Positions 9,159-17,309 of a DNA stretch of 64,000 nt are shown in pieces. The position numbers and the translations under genes were made by a program. Position 1 is the stretch's first letter. Each line of letters starts with the position of its first letter. This DNA comes from SHWC01 sp050173345 (GTDB taxonomy: Bacteria; Pseudomonadota; Alphaproteobacteria; UBA828). Under the pieces are notes generated by a model. The model worked only from the letters and a program-made list of their open reading frames with translations, was not told where the DNA came from and ran no database searches. The DNA is taken from the NCBI GenBank assembly GCA_050173345.1, contig JBFXKW010000001.1, positions 744,001 to 808,000 on the forward strand, written 5' to 3'.

Positions 9159-9186
9159 GTCGTGGCCGGTGCCGGCCCTGACGCGA

Positions 9187-11277
9187 TCAGAAGATCAGCC
9201 TGCCCTTGACGTAGAAGGAGCGGCCGGGCTGGGGCAGCCCCCATGCCAGCTCGTAGTTCTCGTCGAACAGGTTCTTGACGCCGGCGGCAAGCTCGAGATT
9301 GTCCAGGATGGCGTACTCGGCCTGGATATTGGCGAGGGTGTAGGCGCCGGTCCTGGTGAACGGGAAGGCCTGGGCCGGATTGGTGCTGACGTCGCTCCAG
9401 CGGTCGCCCGCGATCTCCAGGCTCGGCGTGACGGTGAACGCCTCCAGCGGCTCCCATGCCACATAGAGGAAGGCCTTGTGCTTCGGTACGCCGGTCGGCT
9501 GCAGGTTCGGCTGGGACGGGTCGTCGATGGTGCGGTCGATGAAGGTGTAGTTGCCGCCGGCGCTGAGCGTGTCCGCGAGCCGCGTCTCGACCGAAAACTC
9601 GACGCCGTAGAAATAGCCGTCGCCGACGTTCTGGGTCTGCGTGAGTCCGGGTCCCACCTCCACGGTCTGGATGAGGTCGGTGACGTCGCTGTAGAAGATC
9701 GCGCCCGAGACGCGGGTGCCCGGCGTGACCTCTTGCGAACCGCCGATCTCGAAATTGGTCGCGCGTTCCGGCCCGAGGTTGGGGTTCGGCACGGCGGTGC
9801 CGAAGCGGGTGCTGTAGAGCTCGAAGATGGTCGGGAATCGTGAGCGGTCCGAGCCGCTGGCATGGGCCTCTCCGGCCTCGCTGTAGCGCCAGATCGCGGC
9901 GGCCTGCCAGTTGAACGAGTCGGCGCCGCCCTTGGGCTGCTCGAAGATCGATTGGGTCGCGCTGCTGAAGTCCTCGGCCTTGTCGACCTGATACTCCTCG
10001 TAACTGATGCCGCCGATCAGGTCGACGTTGGGGTTGACGTGGAAGGTGTCCTCCAGCGCGATCGACCAGGTGGTCTGCTCCTGATCCTGCTTCGGCTCCA
10101 CGGAACTCAAGGTCGGGTGCGACGGGCGGAGGTACTGCCATTCGGTATGAACGTCCTCGCGATAGTGGAAGGCGGTCTTGAGCGTGTTCATCGGAATCAG
10201 CTCGGTGCCCAGCTCGAGGCTGCCGCCATAGGCGTGGTCGTCGTAGATGCTGCGGAAGCGCCCGTTGTTGGACTGGGTGATGTAGGTGATGTTGTCGAAG
10301 GCATCGAGCGCGTTGTCGAACGTGTTGTAGTAGAGCTTGGTCTTGACGTAGGACGCCTCGCCGAGCTGCGTGCTCGACAGGAAGGAAAGCGTCTCGATGT
10401 TCCACCACGGCCAGCGCCAGAAGCTGTTGGGCGGCACCAGCGGATTGTTGTAGACGTTGAGCGGCGCGCCCTTCTCTCCCTCCTGCCTGATGTAGTTGAC
10501 GGTGTATTCGTCGGTATCGTTCGGGGTGAAGCCGGCCTTCAGGTTGAGGCGCCAGTCCTCGCTGTCCGAGCTGATCCGCTTGCCGCCGTCTTCCAGCGAG
10601 ATGGCCGACGGCTCGTAGTCGTCGGACAGGACCCAGAAGTCGCGGTTGAAATAGTTGATGCTGCCCTGGACGTAGAACAGGTCCTGGCGCGAGCCGGTCA
10701 TCGCATAGCCGTTCCAGCCCTGGAACTCGCCGCCGTTGCCGAGCGTGAAGCCGCCCTGGAACTCGGCCTCGTAGGGCTCGGTCGGCTTGCGGGTGACCAG
10801 GTTGATGGCGCCGCCCATGGCGCCCGGCCCGTCGAGCACCGAGGCATAGCCCTTCTGGATCTGGATTTCGGCGATGTCGGCGGTCAGGAAGCGGCTGAAA
10901 TCGAGCCGGTTGTCGGCCGGCAGGTAGATGCGCACGCCGTCGATCATCAGCGGCACCTGCCAGCGGCCGAAGCCGCGCACGAAGATGTCGGTCTCGTTGC
11001 GCCGGCCGTTGGATTCGAGCGTGCCGACCACGCCCGGCGCCAGGTTGACCGCTTCGTCGAGCGAGTTCTTCTGGAAGGTCCAGATCTCGTCCCGCGTGAT
11101 GATGGAGCCGCCCACGACGGGCCGACCTTCCTCCTCCTGCTCGCCGACGATGGCGATCTCGCCGAGCGTGAAGACATCGTCCTTGCCCGCCGCCGCGCCG
11201 GCCGTCCCGGCCATGAGCGCGACCAGAGCCGCCGACGATATAGCTATTTGAATATACCGATAGGACGCCGCCTGCAC
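9187..11277 (-). CDS. TonB-dependent outer-membrane receptor (unknown ligand)
   Basis: A 696-residue receptor. It has a signal peptide ending near GAAAGKDD, a TonB-box-like stretch DVFTLGEIAIVG and a plug domain with NLAPGVVGTLESNGRRNETD, FVRGFGRWQVPLMIDGVRIY and GPGAMGGAINLVTRKP. A long beta-barrel follows, ending GRLIF with the terminal phenylalanine. It is shorter than the PiuA-type receptor and of a different branch. It lies 157 bases downstream of, and in the same direction as, a complete peptide-type ABC importer. This suggests a shared cargo: the receptor crosses the outer membrane and the importer crosses the inner membrane. An inverted repeat sits just before its start. Ligand not determinable from sequence; a metallophore or modified peptide is a reasonable guess. 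Confidence 0.85.
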   Translation of the reverse strand: MQAASYRYIQIAISSAALVALMAGTAGAAAGKDDVFTLGEIAIVGEQEEEGRPVVGGSIITRDEIWTFQKNSLDEAVNLAPGVVGTLESNGRRNETDIFVRGFGRWQVPLMIDGVRIYLPADNRLDFSRFLTADIAEIQIQKGYASVLDGPGAMGGAINLVTRKPTEPYEAEFQGGFTLGNGGEFQGWNGYAMTGSRQDLFYVQGSINYFNRDFWVLSDDYEPSAISLEDGGKRISSDSEDWRLNLKAGFTPNDTDEYTVNYIRQEGEKGAPLNVYNNPLVPPNSFWRWPWWNIETLSFLSSTQLGEASYVKTKLYYNTFDNALDAFDNITYITQSNNGRFRSIYDDHAYGGSLELGTELIPMNTLKTAFHYREDVHTEWQYLRPSHPTLSSVEPKQDQEQTTWSIALEDTFHVNPNVDLIGGISYEEYQVDKAEDFSSATQSIFEQPKGGADSFNWQAAAIWRYSEAGEAHASGSDRSRFPTIFELYSTRFGTAVPNPNLGPERATNFEIGGSQEVTPGTRVSGAIFYSDVTDLIQTVEVGPGLTQTQNVGDGYFYGVEFSVETRLADTLSAGGNYTFIDRTIDDPSQPNLQPTGVPKHKAFLYVAWEPLEAFTVTPSLEIAGDRWSDVSTNPAQAFPFTRTGAYTLANIQAEYAILDNLELAAGVKNLFDENYELAWGLPQPGRSFYVKGRLIF

Positions 11278-11308
11278 GATCCTAACCCCTCTGAACTCAC
11301 TGTTTCGG

Positions 11309-11333
11309 TTCGTTTACGATGTATCTAAACGAA
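11309..11333 (-). promoter_or_regulatory. Inverted repeat (likely operator) before second TonB receptor gene
   Basis: Perfect 8-bp arms TTCGTTTA and TAAACGAA separated by nine bases, centred about 44 bases before the ATG in an AT-rich pocket that also contains TATATT and TAGATA. Placement and size fit an operator for a dimeric regulator, perhaps TetR-like. It does not resemble the Fur-type site of the other receptor gene, so the two receptors are probably controlled differently. Confidence 0.45.
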
Positions 11334-11434
11334 TATATCGAGTCGCGCGAGTCAAAATCCGCGCGCCGTTCACGGCGGGCCGAGCCCGGCTAAGGAGATG
11401 GCGGAAAGGGCCGGAGCAGAGGGTTCCGACGCGC

Positions 11435-12469
11435 TCAGCGCCTGCCGGCGCCGAGCACGAATTCAGCCTCGGCCTGGAAGTCCTCGAAATAGTCGAGCGC
11501 CTCGTGGCCGCGCAGCGCGTCGCGGAAGTGATAGCAGTGCACGACATGCCCCTCGCCCACCTGGTCGGCGGGCGGCATGGCGGCGCGGCACTGGTCGTCG
11601 GCGAACGGGCAGCGCCCGGCCAGGTAGCAGCCCGTGGGCAGGTCGATCGGGCTCGGGATTTCGCCCTTGAGGTCGACCGTCACCTCGCGCTTCAGCTTCG
11701 GGTTCGGCAGCAGCACCGAGGAGAGCAGCCCGACGCTGTAGGGATGGCGCGGATGGGCGAAGATTTCCGCGGCCGTCCCCTGCTCGACGATCATGCCGAG
11801 ATACATCACCGCGACCCGGTGGCTGACATAGCGCACGGTCGAGAGGTCGTGCGAGATGAAGAGATAGGCGGTCTCCAGCTCCTTCTGGAGGCGGATCAGG
11901 AGGTCGATGATCTCGGCGCGCGCGGTCGGGTCGAGCGCCGAGGTCGGCTCGTCGAGCACGATCAGCTCGGGGTCGGTCACGATGGCGCGCGCGATGCCGA
12001 CGCGCTGCTGCTGGCCGGCGCTCAGCTCGCCCGGGAACTGGTCGAGCGTCACCTCACCCAGGCTGACCCGCCGCGCCACCTCGCGCACCCTCTTTTCGCG
12101 ATCGGCCCTTGGCGTGCCGAGCGAGCGCAGCGGCTCGCCGATCGTCTCGCCGATCCGCATGCGCGGATCGAGGCTCTCGGCCGGCTCCTGGAAGACGAGC
12201 TGCAATTTGCCGAGCAGGTCGCGCGAGCGGATGTTGTGCTGCTTGTCGATCACCGCGCCGTGGAAGCGCACCACGCCCGCGGTGCGCTGGATGAGGCCGA
12301 GCACGCAGCGGCCGACCGTGGTCTTGCCCGAGCCGGATTCGCCGACCAGCGCGAGCGTCTCGCCGCGCGCGACCGTGAAGCCGACGCCGTTGACCGCCTG
12401 CACCACGGAGCGCTGGCCCGCGATCGGGAAGTGCTTGACCAGCCCCTCGACCTCGAGGACGACGCTCAT
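11435..12469 (-). CDS. dppF: Peptide-type ABC importer ATPase (DppF/OppF-like)
   Basis: A 344-residue cytoplasmic ATPase with all catalytic motifs intact: Walker A GESGSGKTT (residues 44-52), Q-loop glutamine 94 (VFQEP), signature LSAGQQQRVGIARA, Walker B LIVLDEPTSALD and the switch histidine in FISHDLS. The C-terminal oligopeptide-transporter extension carries the cysteine-containing CYLAGRCPFADDQC segment. The start ATG overlaps the stop of the partner ATPase gene by four bases (ATGA). It forms a heterodimer with the DppD-like protein encoded just upstream. Because that partner lacks several catalytic residues, this subunit must supply the functional ones for at least one site. Confidence 0.9.
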   Translation of the reverse strand: MSVVLEVEGLVKHFPIAGQRSVVQAVNGVGFTVARGETLALVGESGSGKTTVGRCVLGLIQRTAGVVRFHGAVIDKQHNIRSRDLLGKLQLVFQEPAESLDPRMRIGETIGEPLRSLGTPRADREKRVREVARRVSLGEVTLDQFPGELSAGQQQRVGIARAIVTDPELIVLDEPTSALDPTARAEIIDLLIRLQKELETAYLFISHDLSTVRYVSHRVAVMYLGMIVEQGTAAEIFAHPRHPYSVGLLSSVLLPNPKLKREVTVDLKGEIPSPIDLPTGCYLAGRCPFADDQCRAAMPPADQVGEGHVVHCYHFRDALRGHEALDYFEDFQAEAEFVLGAGRR

Positions 12470-13491
12470 GCCGGCCTCAGCACCGGCACGAAGCAGCGTA
12501 CGAAATGGCCGGGCTCGAGCTCGCGCAATTCGGGGTGCGTCGCGTTGCACTGCGCTTCGACATGGACGCAGCGCGGCGCGTACTCGCACGCCCTGCCCTG
12601 GCTCCGAATCAACGACGCGCCCGGCTTATGCCACTTCTCGCGCAGCCGCGGGTTGTGCGCGAAGGCGGCGAGCAGCATCACGCTGTACGGGTGCATCGGG
12701 TTCTCGAAGAAGCGCGCGGTTGGCGCCAGCTCGACGATCTCGCCGGCATAGATCACCGCGACGCGGTCGCAGAAATGCGCGGTGATGCCGATGTCGCGCG
12801 TGATGAACATCATCGAGGTCCGCTTGTCGGCAACCAGCTTGCGCAGGAGGTCGAGCACCTGGGCCTGCACGGTGACGTCGAGGCCGCTCGTCGCGTCGTC
12901 CGAGATGATGAACTTGGGCGAGCAGACCAGCGACATGGCGATCACCACGCGCTGCGCCATGCCGCCCGAAAGCTCGTGCGGGTAGGCCTTGAAGCGCCGC
13001 TTCGGGTCGGGGATCTGCACCGCCCGCAGCATGTCGAGCGCGAGCTCGTCGGCCTTGGCCTGGCTGACATCGAGATGGGCGCGCGCCACGCTCGCGATCT
13101 GCCGCCCGACCGTGACCAGCGGGTCGAGCTCGCCGCGCGGGTTCGGGATGATCATCGCGATATCGCGGCCGCGGACGGCGCGCAGCGCGTCTTCCGAGAG
13201 GGTGCGCATGTCACGGCCGTCGAAGCCGATCGTGCCGCTGTCGATCCGGCCCGGCTGGGCAAGCAGCCCCATGATGGCGCGCGCCAGCGTGGTCTTGCCC
13301 GAACCGGATTCGCCGACCAGCCCGAGGATCTCGCCTGGTGCGATGGCGAGGTCGAGGTCGCGCACGGCGCGCACCGCGCGCTGGCCATAGACCGGGTAGA
13401 CCACGTTGAGGCCCTTGATCGAGAGGATCGGGCCGGCCGCGGCGGCGGCTTCGCCGGGCGGATGCAGGCTGTCGCGCGCGATCTGCTGCAT
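12466..13491 (-). CDS. dppD: Peptide-type ABC importer ATPase (DppD-like) with degenerate catalytic residues
   Basis: A 341-residue ATPase. Walker A is normal (GESGSGKTT, residues 60-68) and the signature LSGGMAQRV is intact. However, the Q-loop glutamine is replaced by proline (P116 in MIIPNP), the catalytic glutamate after Walker B is aspartate (D199 in IISDDATSGLD), and the switch histidine is arginine (R232 in ITRDIG). By family knowledge such a subunit binds ATP but should hydrolyse poorly at its own site, making the importer asymmetric. A C-terminal oligopeptide extension with CEYAPRCVHVEAQC is present. It starts two bases past the permease stop and overlaps the next ATPase gene by four bases. 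Confidence 0.88.
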   Translation of the reverse strand: MQQIARDSLHPPGEAAAAAGPILSIKGLNVVYPVYGQRAVRAVRDLDLAIAPGEILGLVGESGSGKTTLARAIMGLLAQPGRIDSGTIGFDGRDMRTLSEDALRAVRGRDIAMIIPNPRGELDPLVTVGRQIASVARAHLDVSQAKADELALDMLRAVQIPDPKRRFKAYPHELSGGMAQRVVIAMSLVCSPKFIISDDATSGLDVTVQAQVLDLLRKLVADKRTSMMFITRDIGITAHFCDRVAVIYAGEIVELAPTARFFENPMHPYSVMLLAAFAHNPRLREKWHKPGASLIRSQGRACEYAPRCVHVEAQCNATHPELRELEPGHFVRCFVPVLRPA

Positions 13492-13493
13492 GG

Positions 13494-14504
13494 TCAGCCG
13501 CGAATCCGCGGGTCGATCGCGAAGTAGATCAGATCGACGATGAGGTAGATGACCAGCGAGAAGATCGCCGAGAACAGCACGAAGCCGAGCACCGGGTTGA
13601 TGTCGGCGTTGAGCACGCCCTGCACGGCGTACTGCCCGGCGCCGCCCCAGCTGAACACGATCTCGACCAGCACCGCGCCGCCGATCAGGAAGCCGTAGAG
13701 CACGCTGACGATGGTGACGATCGAGGGCAGCGAGTTCCTGAGCGCGCGGCGGATCACCACCGAGCGCGGCAGGCCGCAGGTGTTGGCGTAGCGGATGAAG
13801 TCGGATTCGAGCATCCGCTCCATCGTCGATTGCGTCATCTTGAGGATCGGCCCGGCGTTGATCACGCCGAGCGTGACCACCGGCAGGATCAGCCGGCCGA
13901 GCGTCGAGCCGAGCGCCTGGAAATTGCCGTCGATGAGGCTGTCGATGATGTAGAAGCCGGTCACGGTCGGCGGCGGGATGGTCGCGATGTCGATGCGCCC
14001 CAGCGGCGGCGGCGCCCAGCCGAGCAGCGTGTAGAAGAAGAAGATCAGCACCAGGCCGAGCCAGAAATCGGGCAGCGCGCCGGCGAGCAGGCCGTAATAG
14101 TCTGAGAATTTCTTGACCATCGAGCGCTTGAAGTAGGCGGCCGCGACGCCGAGCGGGATGCCGATGGCGAGCGCCAGCAAGAGCGAGAGCGTGATCAGCT
14201 CGAGCGTCGCCGGGAAGCGCTGGAACATGTCGTCCAGCACCGGCTGCGTGGTCTGCCACGAGGTGCCGAGGTCGCCCTGCACCAGGTTCTTGAGATAGAT
14301 CCAGAACTGCTCGAGCACGGTGCCTTCGAGCCCCATGTCGGCCCTGAGCCTCGCGAGCTGCTCCTCGGTCGCGAACGGGCCGAGCATCATCACCGCCGGG
14401 TCGCCCGGGATCATCTTCACGAGCAGGAAGCTGACCAGGATGATGCCGAAGAGCTGCGGCACGATGAAGATCAGGCGCTTCGCGATGTAGCGCAGCACCA
14501 GCAT
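13494..14504 (-). CDS. dppB: Peptide-type ABC importer permease (DppB-like)
   Basis: A 336-residue inner-membrane permease with six predicted helices. The typical N-terminus MLVLRYIAKRLIFIVPQLFGI is followed by the MIPGDPAVMMLG segment, the QTTQPVLDDMFQRFPATLELI loop and the C-terminal DLIYFAIDPRIR motif shared by DppB/OppB/NikB proteins. The start ATG overlaps the stop of the dppC-like gene by one base (TGATG). Its helix lengths and EAA-like loop (IRYANTCGLPRSVVIRRALRNS) are normal, so the transport channel is likely functional despite the unusual partner ATPase. Confidence 0.9.
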   Translation of the reverse strand: MLVLRYIAKRLIFIVPQLFGIILVSFLLVKMIPGDPAVMMLGPFATEEQLARLRADMGLEGTVLEQFWIYLKNLVQGDLGTSWQTTQPVLDDMFQRFPATLELITLSLLLALAIGIPLGVAAAYFKRSMVKKFSDYYGLLAGALPDFWLGLVLIFFFYTLLGWAPPPLGRIDIATIPPPTVTGFYIIDSLIDGNFQALGSTLGRLILPVVTLGVINAGPILKMTQSTMERMLESDFIRYANTCGLPRSVVIRRALRNSLPSIVTIVSVLYGFLIGGAVLVEIVFSWGGAGQYAVQGVLNADINPVLGFVLFSAIFSLVIYLIVDLIYFAIDPRIRG

Positions 14505-15496
14505 CAGGGGGCCTCCGCGAGCCGCTGCCGGAGCGTGCCGCCGAGCGCGCGGCGGCGCGACGGGTCGGCCAGCACCTCGACGCTCGCGCCGACGAGGGCG
14601 AAGCCGAACACGGTGAGCGCGAGCGCGATGCCGGGGAACACCGAGGGCCACCATTGGCCGGTGATGATGTTCTGGAAGCCGACCGCGATCATGCTGCCCC
14701 ATTCGGGCGTCGGCGCGACCACGCCGGCGCCGACGAAGCTGAGCGCCGCGGTGAGCAGCACCGACCAGCCGATGTTGACCGAGAGCTGGCTCAGCACGGG
14801 CCCGAGCGAGTTCGGGATGATGTGGCGGATCATGATCGCCATGTCGGAGGCGCCCGACACGTAGGACGCCTCGACATAGCGCATGTTGCGGATCGCCAGC
14901 ACCTGGCTGCGCATCAGGCGCAAGTAGATCGGCGCGTTCACGAAGGCGATCGCCGCGATGATGCTCTGCAGGCTCTGGCCGAAGATCGCGACCAGCGCGA
15001 TCGCGAAGACGAAGACCGGGAAGGCCTGCAGCACGTCGGCGGCGCGCATCACGAAGCCGGCGACGAAGCTCCTGATGCCGCGCAGCTCCTGATAGTAGCC
15101 GACGATCGCGCCGATCAGCGTGCCGACCACCGCCGAGATCACGGTGCCGGCGATGGCGATGGTGAGGTCGATGCGCGGCGCATAGATGATGCGCGTGAAG
15201 ATGTCCATGCCGGTCGCGTCGGTGCCGAGCCAGTGCTTGAGGCTGGGCGGCTGGAGGAAATCCTCCGGGTTCGCGGTCTCCGGCGGATAGGGCGCGATGA
15301 GCGGCGCGAAGATGCCGAGGATGATGACCGCGCCGACGATGACATAGCCGAGCGCGAACATCGGCCGCGCGCGCAGCACGGCCATGAGGAAACGGAGCTG
15401 GAACAGCAGGCGCGCAGCGCGCCCGCCCGGCCGCGCGCCGGTAGGCGTCGGGTCGGCGTCAAGCCTGTCGGCCGAAGGGATCGGTGTCTCTGCCAT
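14504..15496 (-). CDS. dppC: Peptide-type ABC importer permease (DppC-like)
   Basis: A 330-residue inner-membrane permease. After a polar N-terminal tail comes the first helix (MFALGYVIVGAVIILGIFAPL), then the hallmark HWLGTDATGMDIFTRIIY and the EAA-type loop YVEASYVSGASDMAIMIRHIIPNS. I start it at the ATG at 15496 rather than an in-frame ATG at 15526, because the latter lies inside a strong intergenic hairpin. The gene follows the binding-protein gene and couples to the dppB-like gene by a one-base overlap. The end of the protein (DPSRRRALGGTLRQ) is normal for DppC homologues. Confidence 0.9.
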   Translation of the reverse strand: MAETPIPSADRLDADPTPTGARPGGRAARLLFQLRFLMAVLRARPMFALGYVIVGAVIILGIFAPLIAPYPPETANPEDFLQPPSLKHWLGTDATGMDIFTRIIYAPRIDLTIAIAGTVISAVVGTLIGAIVGYYQELRGIRSFVAGFVMRAADVLQAFPVFVFAIALVAIFGQSLQSIIAAIAFVNAPIYLRLMRSQVLAIRNMRYVEASYVSGASDMAIMIRHIIPNSLGPVLSQLSVNIGWSVLLTAALSFVGAGVVAPTPEWGSMIAVGFQNIITGQWWPSVFPGIALALTVFGFALVGASVEVLADPSRRRALGGTLRQRLAEAP

Positions 15497-15515
15497 GCAC
15501 GCTCGGGAAGGCAAA

Positions 15516-15540
15516 GGGGCGCGCATCGCCTGCGCGCCCC
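15516..15540 (-). promoter_or_regulatory. Intercistronic hairpin behind the binding-protein gene
   Basis: Perfect 9-bp GC arms (GGGGCGCGC and complement) with a 7-base loop, eight bases past the binding-protein stop and before the permease ATG. On the minus strand only TTT follows, so full termination is unlikely. Such hairpins commonly stabilise the upstream mRNA, allowing more binding protein than permease to be made. Confidence 0.6.
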
Positions 15541-15548
15541 GTCATGCC

Positions 15549-17213
15549 TCAGCTTTCGCGGTAGAAGTCCTGGAAGCGGATGTTGTTCGAGGTGTAGTAG
15601 GTCCACCCCATGAGGTCGGCGCGGCGCGCCATCGAGTAGTTGGTGAAGAGGCCGAACGTCCAGGGCGCCTCCGCCATGACGATCTTCTGCGCCTCGTCCA
15701 TGGCCTTGAGGCGCGCGTCCATGTCCGCGGTCCGCGCGGCGCTGTCGATCAGCTCGTCGACCTTGGCGTTCTGGTAGTTGCTGTAGTTGATGAACGACTT
15801 CGAGTGGAAGTAGAGGTTCATCGAGTAGCCGGGGTCCGGGCACCACGGCGAGTCGTAGTAGAAGATCATCGGCTGCTTGCGCTCGGAGACGTTGTTGTAG
15901 AAGGTCGCCGCCGGCACCTTCCTGAGGTTCAGCGTGACGCCGATCTCCTTGAGCGCGCTCTGATAGAGGATCGCGGTCGGCTCCTGCACCGGGTCGCCCG
16001 CGTTGTAGGCGAGCGAGGTCTCGAAGCCATCCGCCATGCCGCCGGACTTCAACAGCTCCTTCGCCTTGGCGAGGTCCTGCTTGTACTCGAAATATGAGCC
16101 GTTGAAGCCGGGATAGAGGTCAGGCATGCAGCCGTTGAGCGGATAGGCGATGTTCTGGAACACGGCCTTCACCACCTGCTCCATCGGGAAGGCGTAATTC
16201 ATCGCGCGCCTGACGTCGATGTTGTCGAACGGCGGGATCTTGGCGTTGAGCTCGATCCACAGCATGAAGGTCGCCGGCACGGTGTCGATGGCAACCCCTT
16301 GCGCCTTCTGCAGGCTGATCAGCTCGAGCGGCTGGAGATACTGCGCGATGTCGACCGCGCCGCCCTGCAACAGCTGGGCACGGTTCGCGGAGGTCGGCAC
16401 CTCCTTGAAGATCACCGTGTCCATGTGCGGCTTGCCCAGATAGTAGTCGTCGCGTGCCTTGAACACCGCCTGCTGGCCGCGCACGAGCTGCTCGACTCGA
16501 TACGGGCCGAAGCCGGCGACGTTGTTCTCGAGGTACTTCTTGGCCCAGGGATCGTCCTCGGTCGCCATCTCCTTGCACTTCTTGGAATCGTAGACCGGGT
16601 TGTAGAGGTTGGGCTGCAGCTTGAGCAGCAGCGGATTGGGATTGTCGAGGTTGATCGAGAAGACGTATTTGCTCTCCGCCTTCACCTGATCCGGCCGCTT
16701 CAGGTCGATCGTGTTGCAGTAGAAGCCGCCGATCGCGCCGAGCGCGAGCTTGCGATGCCACGTCCACACGAGGTCGTCCGCCGTCAGCTCGTTGCCGTCG
16801 TGGCTCTTGACGCCCTCGCGCAGCTTGAAGCGAACCCATTGGCTGTTCGGGTCGATCTCCCAGCTTTCGGCCAGCTTGCCCTTCATGTTCACGCGGCCTG
16901 GCCGGTCGGGATAGTCCTTGATGTCCTCGCGCCGCGCCGTCGGCACCGTGCTGTCCGGGATCTTTTCGAATTCGACGATCGAATCGTAGCAGGCGGCGAC
17001 CGTCTCGAAGGTGCCGAGGCTGACGTCGTATTCGGAATCGAGGCTTTGCGGCGTCGCCGGCGCCGCGATCACCATGGTGCCCGGCGGCGATGCCGATCTG
17101 GCTTCGCCGATCCTGAGCGCGCCCGGCACGGCCGCCGCGCCGGCAAGCGCCGCACCGCCCTTCAGCACCGTCCGCCGATTGGGCGTCCAACGAGACCCGG
17201 TATGCTTCGTCAT
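15549..17213 (-). CDS. Peptide-type ABC substrate-binding protein (Tat-exported)
   Basis: A 554-residue periplasmic binding protein of the SBP_bac_5 (DppA/OppA/NikA) cluster. The N-terminus has a twin-arginine signal, NRRTVLKGGAALAGA, with arginines 13-14, so it is exported folded by the Tat route. The body shows family motifs LAESWEIDPNSQWVRFKLREGVKSHDG (in part), WTWHRK, NVAGFGPY and VRRAMNYAFP. Length is normal. A strong AAGGAGG ribosome site precedes the ATG. It heads the operon binding protein-permease-permease-ATPase-ATPase and a TonB receptor follows. It could carry peptides, nickel chelates, opines or other small N-containing compounds; the ligand is not evident. The neighbouring amidohydrolase gene suggests a nitrogenous ligand. 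Confidence 0.88.
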   Translation of the reverse strand: MTKHTGSRWTPNRRTVLKGGAALAGAAAVPGALRIGEARSASPPGTMVIAAPATPQSLDSEYDVSLGTFETVAACYDSIVEFEKIPDSTVPTARREDIKDYPDRPGRVNMKGKLAESWEIDPNSQWVRFKLREGVKSHDGNELTADDLVWTWHRKLALGAIGGFYCNTIDLKRPDQVKAESKYVFSINLDNPNPLLLKLQPNLYNPVYDSKKCKEMATEDDPWAKKYLENNVAGFGPYRVEQLVRGQQAVFKARDDYYLGKPHMDTVIFKEVPTSANRAQLLQGGAVDIAQYLQPLELISLQKAQGVAIDTVPATFMLWIELNAKIPPFDNIDVRRAMNYAFPMEQVVKAVFQNIAYPLNGCMPDLYPGFNGSYFEYKQDLAKAKELLKSGGMADGFETSLAYNAGDPVQEPTAILYQSALKEIGVTLNLRKVPAATFYNNVSERKQPMIFYYDSPWCPDPGYSMNLYFHSKSFINYSNYQNAKVDELIDSAARTADMDARLKAMDEAQKIVMAEAPWTFGLFTNYSMARRADLMGWTYYTSNNIRFQDFYRES

Positions 17214-17309
17214 CCTGTCCTCCTTGTGTGCCTCGAATCGTGACCCGCTCAGGCCGCGCCCGCCGAGGATTTAGAGCCTGTCGACCGTGTTGCCGTCTCC
17301 CTCCGCTGC

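Larger units (their letters stand above)
8678..9186. other. Gene-free 509-base stretch between the two TonB receptor genes
   Basis: No credible gene. Reading on the minus strand it holds a hairpin after the second receptor gene (9133-9158), then GC-rich sequence in which I see nothing, then an AT-rich promoter with a Fur-type palindrome (8860-8889), then a leader of about 170 bases before the PiuA-type start. The leader contains a perfect 6-bp hairpin at 8743-8758 (GCCGAC with a 4-base loop). Short open frames here lack ribosome-binding sites and family character. Confidence 0.6.
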
